Assembly (NCBI RefSeq): GCF_900116875.1
Contig: NZ_FPCC01000003.1
Span: forward strand, 163,740-227,739
Direction of reading: 5' to 3'
DNA length: 64,000 bases
DNA from: Butyrivibrio sp. INlla21
GTDB taxonomy: Bacteria > Bacillota > Clostridia > Lachnospirales > Lachnospiraceae
The first letter of the stretch is position 1. Each line of letters begins with the position of its first letter. Positions 26,395 to 35,300 of the stretch are shown here, one piece after another. Under the pieces are notes generated by a model. That model made no database searches, had not been told where the DNA came from, and was given only the letters and a program-made list of their open reading frames with translations. The position numbers and the translations under genes are program-made.

Positions 26395-27165
26395 TCAACC
26401 GAACATCATTAACGATTGTCTCTCTTTATCCTCCTGCTGTTTCTTCTGAAGATTAACCTGATATGCATCAAGAGCCTGTTTGGTCTTAAGTGCGCTTATA
26501 GCATCAGATACGTTCTGCTCTTCCTTGTTCATCTGATAGCCGTTAAGCTCCATAGCGGCATGGCTGTTATATGTAAGCGCATGCTCCACTCTGTTCGTTG
26601 TAGCTCCCGCATCGCTTCTTTCACTTGAAAGCTTCTCGATCGCTTTATCGATCCTGCTCATATCGAAGTCACCGCTCGTTACGTCGTAATCTTCGATTCC
26701 AAGCGCCTTAAGTGAAACGTTCTTGGAAGAGATAACCTCCTCGGAGCCGTTGTTATCGGATGCAACTCTCATATCGGGAGTTGTTCCGTCAAGAAGTTTC
26801 TTTTCATTATAAGTAGTGGCACCTGCTATATCGTCAATGCCCTTCTTATACTGATCGATCTGATCCTGGATCGAGCGTCTGTCACTGTCCGATAAAGTTC
26901 CGTTTGAAGCCTTTACCGAAAGCTCTTTTATCGACTGAAGATACTCTGTAACCTCTTGCATCGCTCCGTCTTCTACGTTAAGAGCAGACTTTGCGGAAGT
27001 CAGGTTCTCACCGCCGGCTTCAAGACCTGTTGTCTGGGCCTTGGTCTTTTCCTGAATCGCAAGCTCGGACGCTCCCTGAGCAGCCTTGGTGTACGTACCT
27101 CCGTTTGAAATAACCGAATATGGTGAATATGAAGAATATCCGGATACTGAAGAAATGCCTGTCAT
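26395..27165 (-). CDS. Flagellin-like protein lacking the canonical N-terminus
   Basis: A 256-residue protein whose residues 30-110 (TKAQTTGLEAGGENLTSAKS, EYLQSIKELSVKASNGTLSD, TTYNEKKLLDG) match the flagellin N-terminal coiled-coil region, and whose last 60 residues are helical like the flagellin C-terminus. It lacks the usual MRINHN-type start and has instead a Ser/Tyr-rich N-terminus. A strong AAGGAGG precedes the ATG. No other flagellar genes are in the window. It may be an accessory filament subunit or a non-motility paralogue. Confidence 0.75.
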   Translation of the reverse strand: MTGISSVSGYSSYSPYSVISNGGTYTKAAQGASELAIQEKTKAQTTGLEAGGENLTSAKSALNVEDGAMQEVTEYLQSIKELSVKASNGTLSDSDRRSIQDQIDQYKKGIDDIAGATTYNEKKLLDGTTPDMRVASDNNGSEEVISSKNVSLKALGIEDYDVTSGDFDMSRIDKAIEKLSSERSDAGATTNRVEHALTYNSHAAMELNGYQMNKEEQNVSDAISALKTKQALDAYQVNLQKKQQEDKERQSLMMFG

Positions 27166-27329
27166 ATCGGCCTCCTTATCAAAAAAAACATAACTCTATT
27201 CTTATAGTAGTAAGTGGTTTTGTAAAAAACTATATTTAAATTATAAAATTACATCGAAACTGAAATGAAATTACATTGCGCACAAATAAATTTGAAAATT
27301 TTTTTGAAAAAAATAAAATATTTCACTTT

Positions 27330-27358
27330 TTGAACACATTTATGGTTTATAGTATTTA
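27330..27358 (+). promoter_or_regulatory. Promoter of the candidate small RNA at 27.4 kb
   Basis: TTGAAC (27330-27335), 17 bases, TATTTA (27353-27358). It faces away from the flagellin-like gene, and no plus-strand gene follows the terminator downstream. Confidence 0.5.
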
Positions 27359-27364
27359 TAAAGT

Positions 27365-27457
27365 TAGTGATGTAATCATGCTCTATTCTATAGAGTAATC
27401 ACTATCTCCCCCTCATAAGAAAATCGCAGGCACTCACGTCCCCCCGTGGGTGTTTTT
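27365..27457 (+). ncRNA. Candidate standalone small RNA with C-rich single strands
   Basis: From the promoter at 27330-27358 a roughly 93-base RNA would end at a clear terminator (27431-27438 with 27445-27452, then TTTTT). The 5' half folds as nested helices: TAGTGAT/ATCACTA (27365-27371 with 27398-27404) and CTCTAT/ATAGAG (27381-27386 with 27390-27395). Unpaired TCTCCCCCTC and the C-rich loop of the terminator could pair with Shine-Dalgarno sequences. No open frame or known RNA family is recognised. The 27166-27598 gap otherwise holds nothing but AT-rich DNA. Confidence 0.5.
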
Positions 27458-27521
27458 GCGTTATTGGATTATTTTTATATCATTATTAAATATGCACCGT
27501 TTTGTACGTCGAAAGCACAAG

Positions 27522-27553
27522 AAAAGTCCACAGCAATTGCTGCGGACTTTTTT
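27522..27553. terminator. Terminator after the DRY-repeat membrane protein gene
   Basis: A near-perfect inverted repeat of 16-base arms with one A-C mismatch, flanked by A and T runs on either side, lies 45 bases past the stop of the minus-strand gene. It can act in both directions. Confidence 0.85.
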
Positions 27554-27598
27554 AATTCTGAAATATAAGGCGTTTGCCATAGATTTTCACTCTACATC

Positions 27599-28636
27599 TC
27601 AGTCCTTGTACTTTTGGTACATCTCGGTAAGCTCCTGTACCTCCTCCGGTGAGAGATTCTCTGCGGCGTACTTCATAAGTCCCGCCTCGTCACCATCATT
27701 TACATATTGCATTACTTCGGTAACCGTCTCGGTATCCATATGCTCTTCAACTATTTCGGTAACTTTCTGCTTGTCTTCTTCACTCATCTTGGAAGTGATC
27801 TCCCCGATCTTTTCTCCTGCACCGGGGATCTTCTCTGCATTTTCAATCACTGTCTCTACCGCTTTTTCAGCGACTGCCTTCTTAGCCTTTTGCTTGATCG
27901 CCGGAACTGCGACTTTTACAAAAACAAGTCCCACTATCAATAATACCGCAATTACAATAATTGCCTTAACTGCACCGTTTTTCATATCCTTACCACCGTG
28001 AATATCATCAAAATCGTCTTCAAAATCTTCTACGCGATCGCGACGCCTGCGTCTGCCACGCTCATCACGCCTGTCATCATCGCGGCGCCTGTCACGTTCT
28101 TTTCTTCTATCATATCTCTCATCGTCATATCTGTCATCATAGCGGTCGTCACGATAATAATCATCCTCGTAATCATCTTCATAACGCTCGCCTCGGTCGT
28201 CATAACGGTCATCGCGCTCGTCGTAACGGTCATCTCTGCGATCATAGTCGTCATCATAACGATCATCATAGCGCTCATCTTCGTAGCGTCTGTCCCCTTC
28301 GTAGCGATCGTCATAGCGCTCATCTTCGTAGCGTCTGTCATCTTCGTAGCGATCGTCATAGCGACCACCATCGGCATCCTCATATCGATAATCATCATAG
28401 CGATCGTCGGAATCCTCGTATCTATAATCTCTGTCATCGTAGCGATCTCCATTATCAAAGTGATCATCATAGCGGTCGTCGCCATCATTTCTTTCTTCAT
28501 TTCCATAATAATCTATATGATCATCATAACGATCGTCGTATTCATCTCTATAGCGCTCGTATCCCCGCTCACGCCTATCATCCCGCGAATAGTACTCGCG
28601 GTCTGCGTAGTTGTTATTACGTATATCTTTTGACAT
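27599..28636 (-). CDS. Membrane protein with a long Asp/Arg/Tyr-repeat cytosolic region
   Basis: A 345-residue protein of unknown function. Residues 1 to about 205 are almost entirely D, R, Y and E in degenerate repeats such as DDRYDDRYED and RRYEDERYDD. One membrane helix lies near 222-243 (AIIVIAVLLIVGLVFV), and a 100-residue helical, Glu/Lys-rich domain follows, ending in LSPEEVQELTEMYQKYKD. The positive-inside rule suggests that the repeat region is cytosolic and the C-terminal domain outside. The DNA is also repetitive (cgatcgtcatagcg units). The polyampholyte, tyrosine-rich region is likely disordered. GGAGAGAG precedes the ATG. Confidence 0.78.
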   Translation of the reverse strand: MSKDIRNNNYADREYYSRDDRRERGYERYRDEYDDRYDDHIDYYGNEERNDGDDRYDDHFDNGDRYDDRDYRYEDSDDRYDDYRYEDADGGRYDDRYEDDRRYEDERYDDRYEGDRRYEDERYDDRYDDDYDRRDDRYDERDDRYDDRGERYEDDYEDDYYRDDRYDDRYDDERYDRRKERDRRRDDDRRDERGRRRRRDRVEDFEDDFDDIHGGKDMKNGAVKAIIVIAVLLIVGLVFVKVAVPAIKQKAKKAVAEKAVETVIENAEKIPGAGEKIGEITSKMSEEDKQKVTEIVEEHMDTETVTEVMQYVNDGDEAGLMKYAAENLSPEEVQELTEMYQKYKD

Positions 28637-28729
28637 TTTTTCTCTCTCCTATTTTTATTTTTTGAATTGGTTATAATTCTTTTATAATTTTGTCACAGTT
28701 TGGCAACAGTTACATTGTAATATAAATTA

Positions 28730-28852
28730 CATCAGAAGGACAGACCTTCTGAACCCCCAACAATACTTTTTTTCATACACGGGCTGTCAGGTCCCCCAAC
28801 CGGACAGCCCCTCCTCCCAAAAAATATGGACCTGCTTATAATAAGCAGGTCC
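28730..28852 (+). ncRNA. Structured C-rich intergenic RNA candidate
   Basis: Three hairpins follow each other on the plus strand: AGAAGG/CCTTCT (28734-28739 with 28745-28750), GGGCTGTC/GACAGCCC (28781-28788 with 28803-28810) and GGACCTGCTTA/TAAGCAGGTCC (28828-28838 with 28842-28852). Linkers carry AACCCCCAAC, GTCCCCCAAC and CCCCTCCTCCC, the last complementary to a strong Shine-Dalgarno. A poor TTGGCA/TATAAA promoter lies upstream. There is no open frame. The strand is uncertain, because the last hairpin also terminates the minus-strand ATPase gene. Confidence 0.35.
28828..28852 (-). terminator. Terminator after the HerA-like ATPase gene
   Basis: An 11-base perfect stem with a TAA loop is followed on the minus strand by ATATTTTTT, 45 bases past the stop of the ATPase gene. 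Confidence 0.82.
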
Positions 28853-28896
28853 TTTGTATTGCATAAATATCTTTTGATAAGAATAAACATCGGCTA

Positions 28897-30474
28897 TCAG
28901 GTCTTGAAGATTGTTGAAAGTATTCCTCTTCCGAGACTTGCTCCGAGATTTCCTCCGAGTGTCTTTCCGAATTTTCCGAACTTTCCGCCAAGTCCTTTTC
29001 CTACTTCTCTTCCTACAGTACCAACAACTGCATTACCGACAGTCTTGATTCTCTGTTTCTGTTTTCTCTTTTCGGCTGCCTCTTCTTTCTCTTTTGCCTT
29101 AGCAGCGGCAGCTTCCTCTTTTTCTTTTTCCTTGCGTGCGAGCTCTTCGGCCTTGAGTCTCTCGGCTTCCTTGGCGTCCTCTATACCTTTTCTCTGCAGG
29201 AACTCATAAGCAGAATCGGGATCGTGAGGCTCGAAGTACTTGCTGTAAAGTACGCTGCCCTTGATCTCTTTATCCCTGACAGAATCATCGATTCCGCCCA
29301 TAAGGCTCTGAGGAGGTAAGATCTTAACTCTCTCGCACATTGTGGGTGTTCCGTGCTCATCAAGGAATGAGCAGATAGCCTCACCTGTGGAAAGCTCCTG
29401 AATAACGTCAGCAGTCTTGAATGCGGGATTCTCACGGAAAGAATCAGCTGCAGCCTTAACTGCCTTCATATCTGAAGGTGTGTAAGCTCGAAGTGCATGC
29501 TGGATCTTATTTCCGAGCTGTGCAAGAACGCCGTCGGGAATATCCCTGGGGTTCTGAGTTACAAAGTAAATTCCGACGCCCTTAGATCTGATGAGCTTAA
29601 TTACCTGCTCTATCTTGTCCATCAGGATCTTGGGAGCATCCGCAAAAAGAAGGTGTGCTTCATCGAAGAAGAATACCATCTTGGGCTTGTCGAGGTCGCC
29701 GACTTCGGGAAGTGTCTCGAAGAGCTCGGACATCATCCAAAGAAGGAATGTCGAATAAAGAGTTCCGTTGTTGATAAGGCTTGTACTGTCGAGGATATTG
29801 ATCATACCCTTGCCACCTTCGCCTGTTGTGAACCAGTCTTTGATGTTGAGCGCGGGCTCGAAGAAGAACTTATCTCCGCCTGCGATCTCAAGAGAAACAA
29901 CCGCACGCACGATGGCTGCGACCGAAACCTTGCTGATATTACCGTATTCAGCGGCAAACTCTTTATTATTATCGGAAATGTATGTAAGCATTGCCTTGAG
30001 ATCCTTGGTATCTACCAAAAGAAGCTCGTTGTCATCGGCAATCTTAAAAGCGATTGAAAGTATGTCTCTCTGAAGGTCGTTAAGTCCCAGTATTCTTGAC
30101 AAAAGAACAGGTCCCATCTCGGAGATCGTTGTTCTGAGCGGAATACCCTTTTCTCCGAATACATCCCAGAATGTTGAAGGATACTTCTGATAATCAAAGC
30201 CTGCTTCTTCAAGACCGAATCTCTGAATACGTTTCTGCATATCCTCGGAATCCACGCCTTCCTGTACCATTCCGGCAAGGTCACCCTTGACGTCCGCAAG
30301 GAATACGGGAACTCCCATATCACTGAAAGACTCAGCAAGAACCTTAAGAGTTATTGTCTTACCTGTTCCTGTTGCACCTGCAATGAGTCCGTGTCTGTTA
30401 GCCATCTTGGGCAAAAGAAATACATTCTCGCCGCTTTCGTTGTTAGCAACCCATATTTTTCCGTCTTTTAACAT
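28897..30474 (-). CDS. HerA/DUF853-type P-loop ATPase
   Basis: A 525-residue ATPase. AGATGTGKTITLKVLAESFS near residue 35 is Walker A, and KMVFFFDEAHLLFADAP near 255 is Walker B; IYFVTQNPRDIPDGVLAQLG follows as a sensor-like motif. It belongs to the DUF853/YjgR group of HerA-like enzymes, whose role is unknown. The C-terminal 90 residues are a Lys/Glu/Ala coiled coil then a Gly-rich tail (GGKFGKFGKTLGGNLGASLG). The start at 30474 is preceded by GAGGAGGAAGG. Confidence 0.92.
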   Translation of the reverse strand: MLKDGKIWVANNESGENVFLLPKMANRHGLIAGATGTGKTITLKVLAESFSDMGVPVFLADVKGDLAGMVQEGVDSEDMQKRIQRFGLEEAGFDYQKYPSTFWDVFGEKGIPLRTTISEMGPVLLSRILGLNDLQRDILSIAFKIADDNELLLVDTKDLKAMLTYISDNNKEFAAEYGNISKVSVAAIVRAVVSLEIAGGDKFFFEPALNIKDWFTTGEGGKGMINILDSTSLINNGTLYSTFLLWMMSELFETLPEVGDLDKPKMVFFFDEAHLLFADAPKILMDKIEQVIKLIRSKGVGIYFVTQNPRDIPDGVLAQLGNKIQHALRAYTPSDMKAVKAAADSFRENPAFKTADVIQELSTGEAICSFLDEHGTPTMCERVKILPPQSLMGGIDDSVRDKEIKGSVLYSKYFEPHDPDSAYEFLQRKGIEDAKEAERLKAEELARKEKEKEEAAAAKAKEKEEAAEKRKQKQRIKTVGNAVVGTVGREVGKGLGGKFGKFGKTLGGNLGASLGRGILSTIFKT

Positions 30475-30631
30475 ACCTTCCTCCTCTAAAAGCATATTTT
30501 ATATTCATACATATGTAGAAAATACGCGAATTGCATGTATGAACAGAAGAATTTCTCAGATATACCGATTATAGCACAATATATATTTAATTGTGTTACA
30601 AATAAGGCGGTGTCTTTCCGGAAACTTAAGT

Positions 30632-30660
30632 TTGACTAGCAGAACATACGTTTGTATAAT
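30632..30660 (+). promoter_or_regulatory. LexA-controlled promoter of the second Y-family polymerase
   Basis: TTGACT (30632-30637) and a perfect TATAAT (30655-30660) are 17 bases apart. The spacer contains AGAACATACGTTTG (30641-30654), matching the LexA box CGAACatatGTTCG at 11 of 14 positions. The predicted start, seven bases past the -10, is the A of the ATG at 30667, the same geometry as at 11379-11414. Confidence 0.8.
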
Positions 30661-30666
30661 ATAGCT

Positions 30667-31935
30667 ATGGCAGCTGAAAGAGAAAGAACATATATCTGCA
30701 TAGATCTTAAGTCCTTCTACGCCTCCGTTGAGTGCGTTGAGAGGAAACTTGACGTTATGACCACACGTCTTGTCGTAGCCGATCCCGAGCGCAGCGACAA
30801 GACTATTTGTCTTGCGGTCTCTCCCGCGATGAAGGCACTGGGAGTTCCCAACAGATGCCGCGTCTTTGAGATCCCAAAGCACATAGATTACATCATGGCG
30901 GTTCCGAGGATGCAGAAATACCTCGATTATTCCGCACAAGTTTATTCCATATATCTTAAGTACATTTCCAAGGACGATATACACGTTTACTCCGTCGATG
31001 AGGCTTTTATGGACGTCACGGAATACCTCAATCTCTATCATATGACAGCCAGGGAGCTCGGACAGACCATAATCGGCGACATATACGATTCGCTGGGGCT
31101 TCGCGCAACCTGCGGAATCGGAAGCAATCTCTTTTTAACCAAGGTCGCCCTTGATATCACAGCCAAGCACGCCAAGGATTTTATCGGAGAACTTGATGAA
31201 AAGAGCTATCGAGAGACTCTATGGGATCACAGACCGCTTACCGACTTTTGGCGTATCGGTCCCGGAATTGCGCGTAAACTAGAGACTTACGGCATGCTGA
31301 CAATGAGAGATATCGCAAACGGCGATGAGAATCTTATCTATAAGCTTCTCGGCGTAAATGCAGAGCTTCTTATAGACCACGCCTGGGGACGCGAACCCAC
31401 TACCATCAAGGATATCAAGGCGTATTCGTCTGCGGCGCACTCTCTTTCTCAGGGACAGGTCCTTATGAGCGATTATACCTTCGATATGGGACTAGTGATT
31501 GCAAAAGAAATGATGGATATCCTCTGCCTCGATATGGTCGACAAAGGGCTTGTCAGTAAATCTTTTTCCCTGATGGTCGGATATGCCAAGGGCTGCCCGT
31601 TACCTGCCGCCAAGGGCACTTTTTCTTTTGACACGGAAACAAATGCTTCGTTTTTGCTTATTCCCGGAATTGCAGACCTTTACAGCAAGATCGTCAATCC
31701 GCAGTACAAGGTTCGCCGCATGTACGTTGTAGCCAACAACGTAATCCCCGAGGAATATACGCAGTACTCGTTTTTCATGCCCGCGCAGGATCTTGAGAAG
31801 GACCGCAAGATGCAAAAGGCTGTCCTTGAGATTAAGAACAAATTCGGAAAAAATGCGATCCTAAAGGGACTGAACTTCGAAGACGGCGCCACAACACGCG
31901 ACCGCAACAACCAGATCGGAGGGCATAAAGCGTAG
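30667..31935 (+). CDS. Y-family DNA polymerase (UvrX/UmuC-like), SOS-induced
   Basis: A 422-residue translesion polymerase. ICIDLKSFYASVECVER and VYSVDEAFMDVTEYL carry the catalytic acidic residues; CGIGSNLFLTKVALDI and a helix-hairpin-helix segment follow. It groups by eye with the Bacillus UvrX/YqjW type, unlike the paralogue at 11414, which is DinB-like. The frame could be extended to TTG at 30652, but that overlaps the -10 box. A YolD-like gene follows in the same unit, as it does with uvrX in Bacillus. Confidence 0.93.
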   Translation: MAAERERTYICIDLKSFYASVECVERKLDVMTTRLVVADPERSDKTICLAVSPAMKALGVPNRCRVFEIPKHIDYIMAVPRMQKYLDYSAQVYSIYLKYISKDDIHVYSVDEAFMDVTEYLNLYHMTARELGQTIIGDIYDSLGLRATCGIGSNLFLTKVALDITAKHAKDFIGELDEKSYRETLWDHRPLTDFWRIGPGIARKLETYGMLTMRDIANGDENLIYKLLGVNAELLIDHAWGREPTTIKDIKAYSSAAHSLSQGQVLMSDYTFDMGLVIAKEMMDILCLDMVDKGLVSKSFSLMVGYAKGCPLPAAKGTFSFDTETNASFLLIPGIADLYSKIVNPQYKVRRMYVVANNVIPEEYTQYSFFMPAQDLEKDRKMQKAVLEIKNKFGKNAILKGLNFEDGATTRDRNNQIGGHKA

Positions 31936-32018
31936 CGGGGACCGGACCTAGGAGACGGGGCCACTTCCGCACCCACACCCCGCGCAGCCCATCGCCACTC
32001 TGAATACGAGGTATACAT

Positions 32019-32351
32019 ATGGCCAGACAGAAAATGCCAATAGAAAAAAGAGCCGCTCAGTTCCTTCCGTTTCAGGCGGTTAAGGGACTTGACGAAGCTC
32101 TCCTTGCAAAAGAAAAAATAGTTGTACCAAAAATCGAGCTCTCCGAAGAAATGTACGAAGAGCTCGATAAGAAAATGCATAATATCAAAAAGGGTCGGAT
32201 CATAACCTGTGTCTATTTCCACAAAGGCGAATACCTCAAGGTCACAGGAATGGTTGCGAGGTTCGACGATGTCGCCCGCATACTTCAAATAGTAAACACC
32301 AAGATCCCTTTTGATGATATATTGGATGCCTCATACGATGAGGAGCTGTAA
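32019..32351 (+). CDS. YolD-like protein
   Basis: A 110-residue protein: RAAQFLPFQAVKGLDEALLA, KIELSEEMYEELDKKMHNI and FDDILDA are YolD family features. YolD proteins accompany Y-family polymerases of the UvrX type, probably as a UmuD-like accessory; exact role unproven. It lies 83 bases after the polymerase with no terminator between, so it is likely in the same SOS unit. Its GAGGT ribosome site is five or more bases before the ATG. Confidence 0.88.
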   Translation: MARQKMPIEKRAAQFLPFQAVKGLDEALLAKEKIVVPKIELSEEMYEELDKKMHNIKKGRIITCVYFHKGEYLKVTGMVARFDDVARILQIVNTKIPFDDILDASYDEEL

Positions 32352-32374
32352 GAACAATTTAGGTTTTTACAGCT
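32344..32374. terminator. Overlapping terminator between yolD-like gene and carB
   Basis: Arms AGCTGTAA (32344-32351) and TTACAGCT (32367-32374) pair around a 15-base loop. They contain the stop codons of both convergent genes. It is a compact, moderate terminator. Confidence 0.5.
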
Positions 32375-35300
32375 GACCGTGATAATCCTGAAGAGAATTG
32401 ATGTTGCCGCAACCTTTGGTCTTAACTTCATGAATTCCCTCTGCTGCAGCCTTAGCAGCGGCTACGGTTGTGATATAAGGGATTCTTGCTTTTATAGCTG
32501 CGCGGCGAACATAGCCGTCATCGTGCTCGGTATCTTTACCGATAGGAGTATTGATAATGAGCTGAACCTCATCATTCTTGATAAGATCCTCGATGTTGGG
32601 TCTTCCGCCTTCATAATTCTTCATTACTTTTCCGACTTCAATTCCCGCTTCCTTAATAAGATCATAGGTCTTACCTGTTGCGTAGATCTTAAATCCGTCT
32701 TCCGCAAAGCTCTTTGCAAGTGCTGAAGCATTGGGCTTATCCTCATTGTTGAGTGATATAAGAACCGCACCTTCTGTAGGAAGTGCCGCATTTGCTGCTT
32801 CCTGAGCCTTAAAGAATGCTTCGCCGGGAGTCTTGGCAAGTCCAAGTACCTCTCCTGTTGAACGCATCTCGGGTCCGAGAACAGGGTCAACCTCAGGGAA
32901 CATATTGAACGGGAACACTGCCTCTTTTACGCCGTAGTATGCAGGCTCTGTATTCTTCTTGGCTGCAATAAGGTCTTCCACAGGAGACTTTCTTCCTGTA
33001 AGACTTGCAGTGATGATATCTGTAGCAACGGGAACCATCTTGATTCCGCATACTTTCGAAACAAGCGGTACTGTTCTCGATGCACGGGGGTTGGCCTCAA
33101 GAACGTATACAGTATCGTCTTCTATCGCATACTGCATGTTCATAAGTCCGACAACGTTCATCTCTACCGCGATCTTCTTGGTATATTCCTCGATAGTTCT
33201 GAGATTCTTCTCGGAAATGTGCTTGGAAGGAATGATACAAGCAGAGTCTCCTGAGTGGATACCTGCAAGCTCGATATGCTCCATAACCGCAGGAACAAAT
33301 GCTTCCTTTCCGTCACTTATTGCATCTGCCTCGCACTCAAGTGCGTTGTGAAGGAATCTGTCGATAAGGATAGGTCTGTCGGGAGTTACGCCAACAGCAG
33401 CCTTCATGTATCCTTCCATGCTCTCTTCGTCGCGAACGATCTCCATTCCGCGACCACCGAGAACGAATGAAGGACGAACCATTACGGGATATCCGATCTT
33501 GGCCGCGATCTCTTTTGCCCCTTCAACATCAGAAGCCATGCCTGATTCTGCCATAGGGATTCCGAGCTTATCCATCATCATTCTGAACTGATCTCTGTCT
33601 TCGGCAAGATCGATCACTTCAGGTGTTGTTCCGAGTATATTTACGCCCTCTTCCTTAAGCTTAGCCGCAAGGTTAAGAGGTGTCTGTCCGCCAAACTGAG
33701 CGATTACGCCGAGAGGCTTTTCTTTTCTGTAGATCTGAAGCACATCCTCAAGTGTAAGGGGCTCAAAGTAGAGCTTATCTGAGGTGTCATAGTCTGTTGA
33801 AACCGTCTCGGGGTTACAGTTTACAATGATAGTCTCAAAACCGAGCTTCTTAAGAGCCATCGCAGCGTGTACGCAGCAATAGTCAAATTCGATACCCTGA
33901 CCGATTCTGTTGGGGCCGCCGCCAAGGATCATGATCTTGTTGCTGCCGGCAGTATCGGGTGTTTCATTGGCACCTGCATTGTCTTCATTCTGATATGTTG
34001 AGTAGTAATATGCGCTTCCGTTTGTTCCGTATACGTGAACGCCATCCCAGCTCTCTGTAAGACCTGCTTTTTCACGTCCCTCTCTGATGTCATCCTCTGT
34101 AACGCCGAGAACCTTTGCAAGGTACTTATCCGCAAAGCCATCTTCCTTGGCTGTTATAAGATCGGATGCAGCGGGAACTGTTCCTTTATACTTGTTTACA
34201 AGCTCAACTTCCTCATCCACAAGCTCTTTTATTTGGTTAAGGAAATAGTGCTTAACCTTGGTTATATCGTAGAGTTCGTCTACTGTAACACCCTTCTTCA
34301 TTGCTTCGTACATAAGGAAGTAGCGCTCTGAAGATGCGTCTTTTAACAGGCGAAGGAGCTCTTTTTTGTCCATCTTTTCAAACTTCTCGATGGCGCCGAG
34401 ACCGTAGCGGTCTTTCTCAAGGGATCTGATAGCCTTCTGGAATGCCTCCTTGAAGTTCTTACCGATACTCATAACTTCGCCGACAGCGCGCATCTGAGTA
34501 CCGAGCTTATCTTCTACGCCGTGGAATTTCTCAAAGGCCCAACGAGCGAACTTAACTACTACGTAGTCTCCGTTGGGAACATATTTATCAAGGGTTCCGA
34601 ATTTGGAATCGGGGAGCTCCGCAAGTGTAAGTCCTGTAGCGAGTTTAGCCGATACCAAAGCGATCGGGAAGCCTGTTGCCTTACTTGCAAGGGCTGAAGA
34701 ACGGGATGTTCTGGGATTGATCTCAATTACGATAATACGTCCGGAAACGGGATCATGAGCGAACTGTACGTTGGTTCCGCCGATAACGCCGATGTGCTCA
34801 ACGATCTTGTAAGCCTGACGCTGGAGTTCTTTCTGAAGGTCCTCATCGATTGTGAGCATGGGAGCCGTACAGAATGAATCACCTGTGTGAACGCCGACAG
34901 GATCAACGTTCTCGATAAAGCAAACAGTGATCATGTTGTTGTCTTTATCACGAACTACTTCAAGCTCAAGTTCTTCCCATCCGAGGATTGATTCCTCAAC
35001 AAGAACCTGATGGATGATGGATGCCTGAAGTCCTCTTGCACAGACGGTCTGAAGCTCTTCTTTGTTGTAAACGAGTCCGCCGCCGGCGCCGCCCATTGTA
35101 TATGCAGGACGAAGAACTACGGGATAGCCAAGCTCATCTGCTTCAGCAAGTGCCTCTTCTATGCTGTAGCATGCCTTGGAACGAGCCATCTCAATGCCAA
35201 GCATATCCATGGTCTTTTTGAACTCGGTTCTGTCCTCCCCACGCTCAATAGCGTCAACCTGAACACCTATAACTTTTACATTGTATTTATCGAGAATACC

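Noticed and set aside
28130..28480. Repeats of cgatcgtcatagcg type resembling a CRISPR or minisatellite array
   Set aside because: The units have no spacers of constant length and stay in the frame of the repeat protein; they are coding repeats.
27998..28633. A 211-residue plus-strand frame of hydrophobic Ile/Val-rich repeats opposite the Asp/Arg/Tyr-repeat gene
   Set aside because: It is the mirror of the repeat codons on the minus strand (GAT/CGT/TAT to ATC/ACG/ATA) and has no ribosome site.
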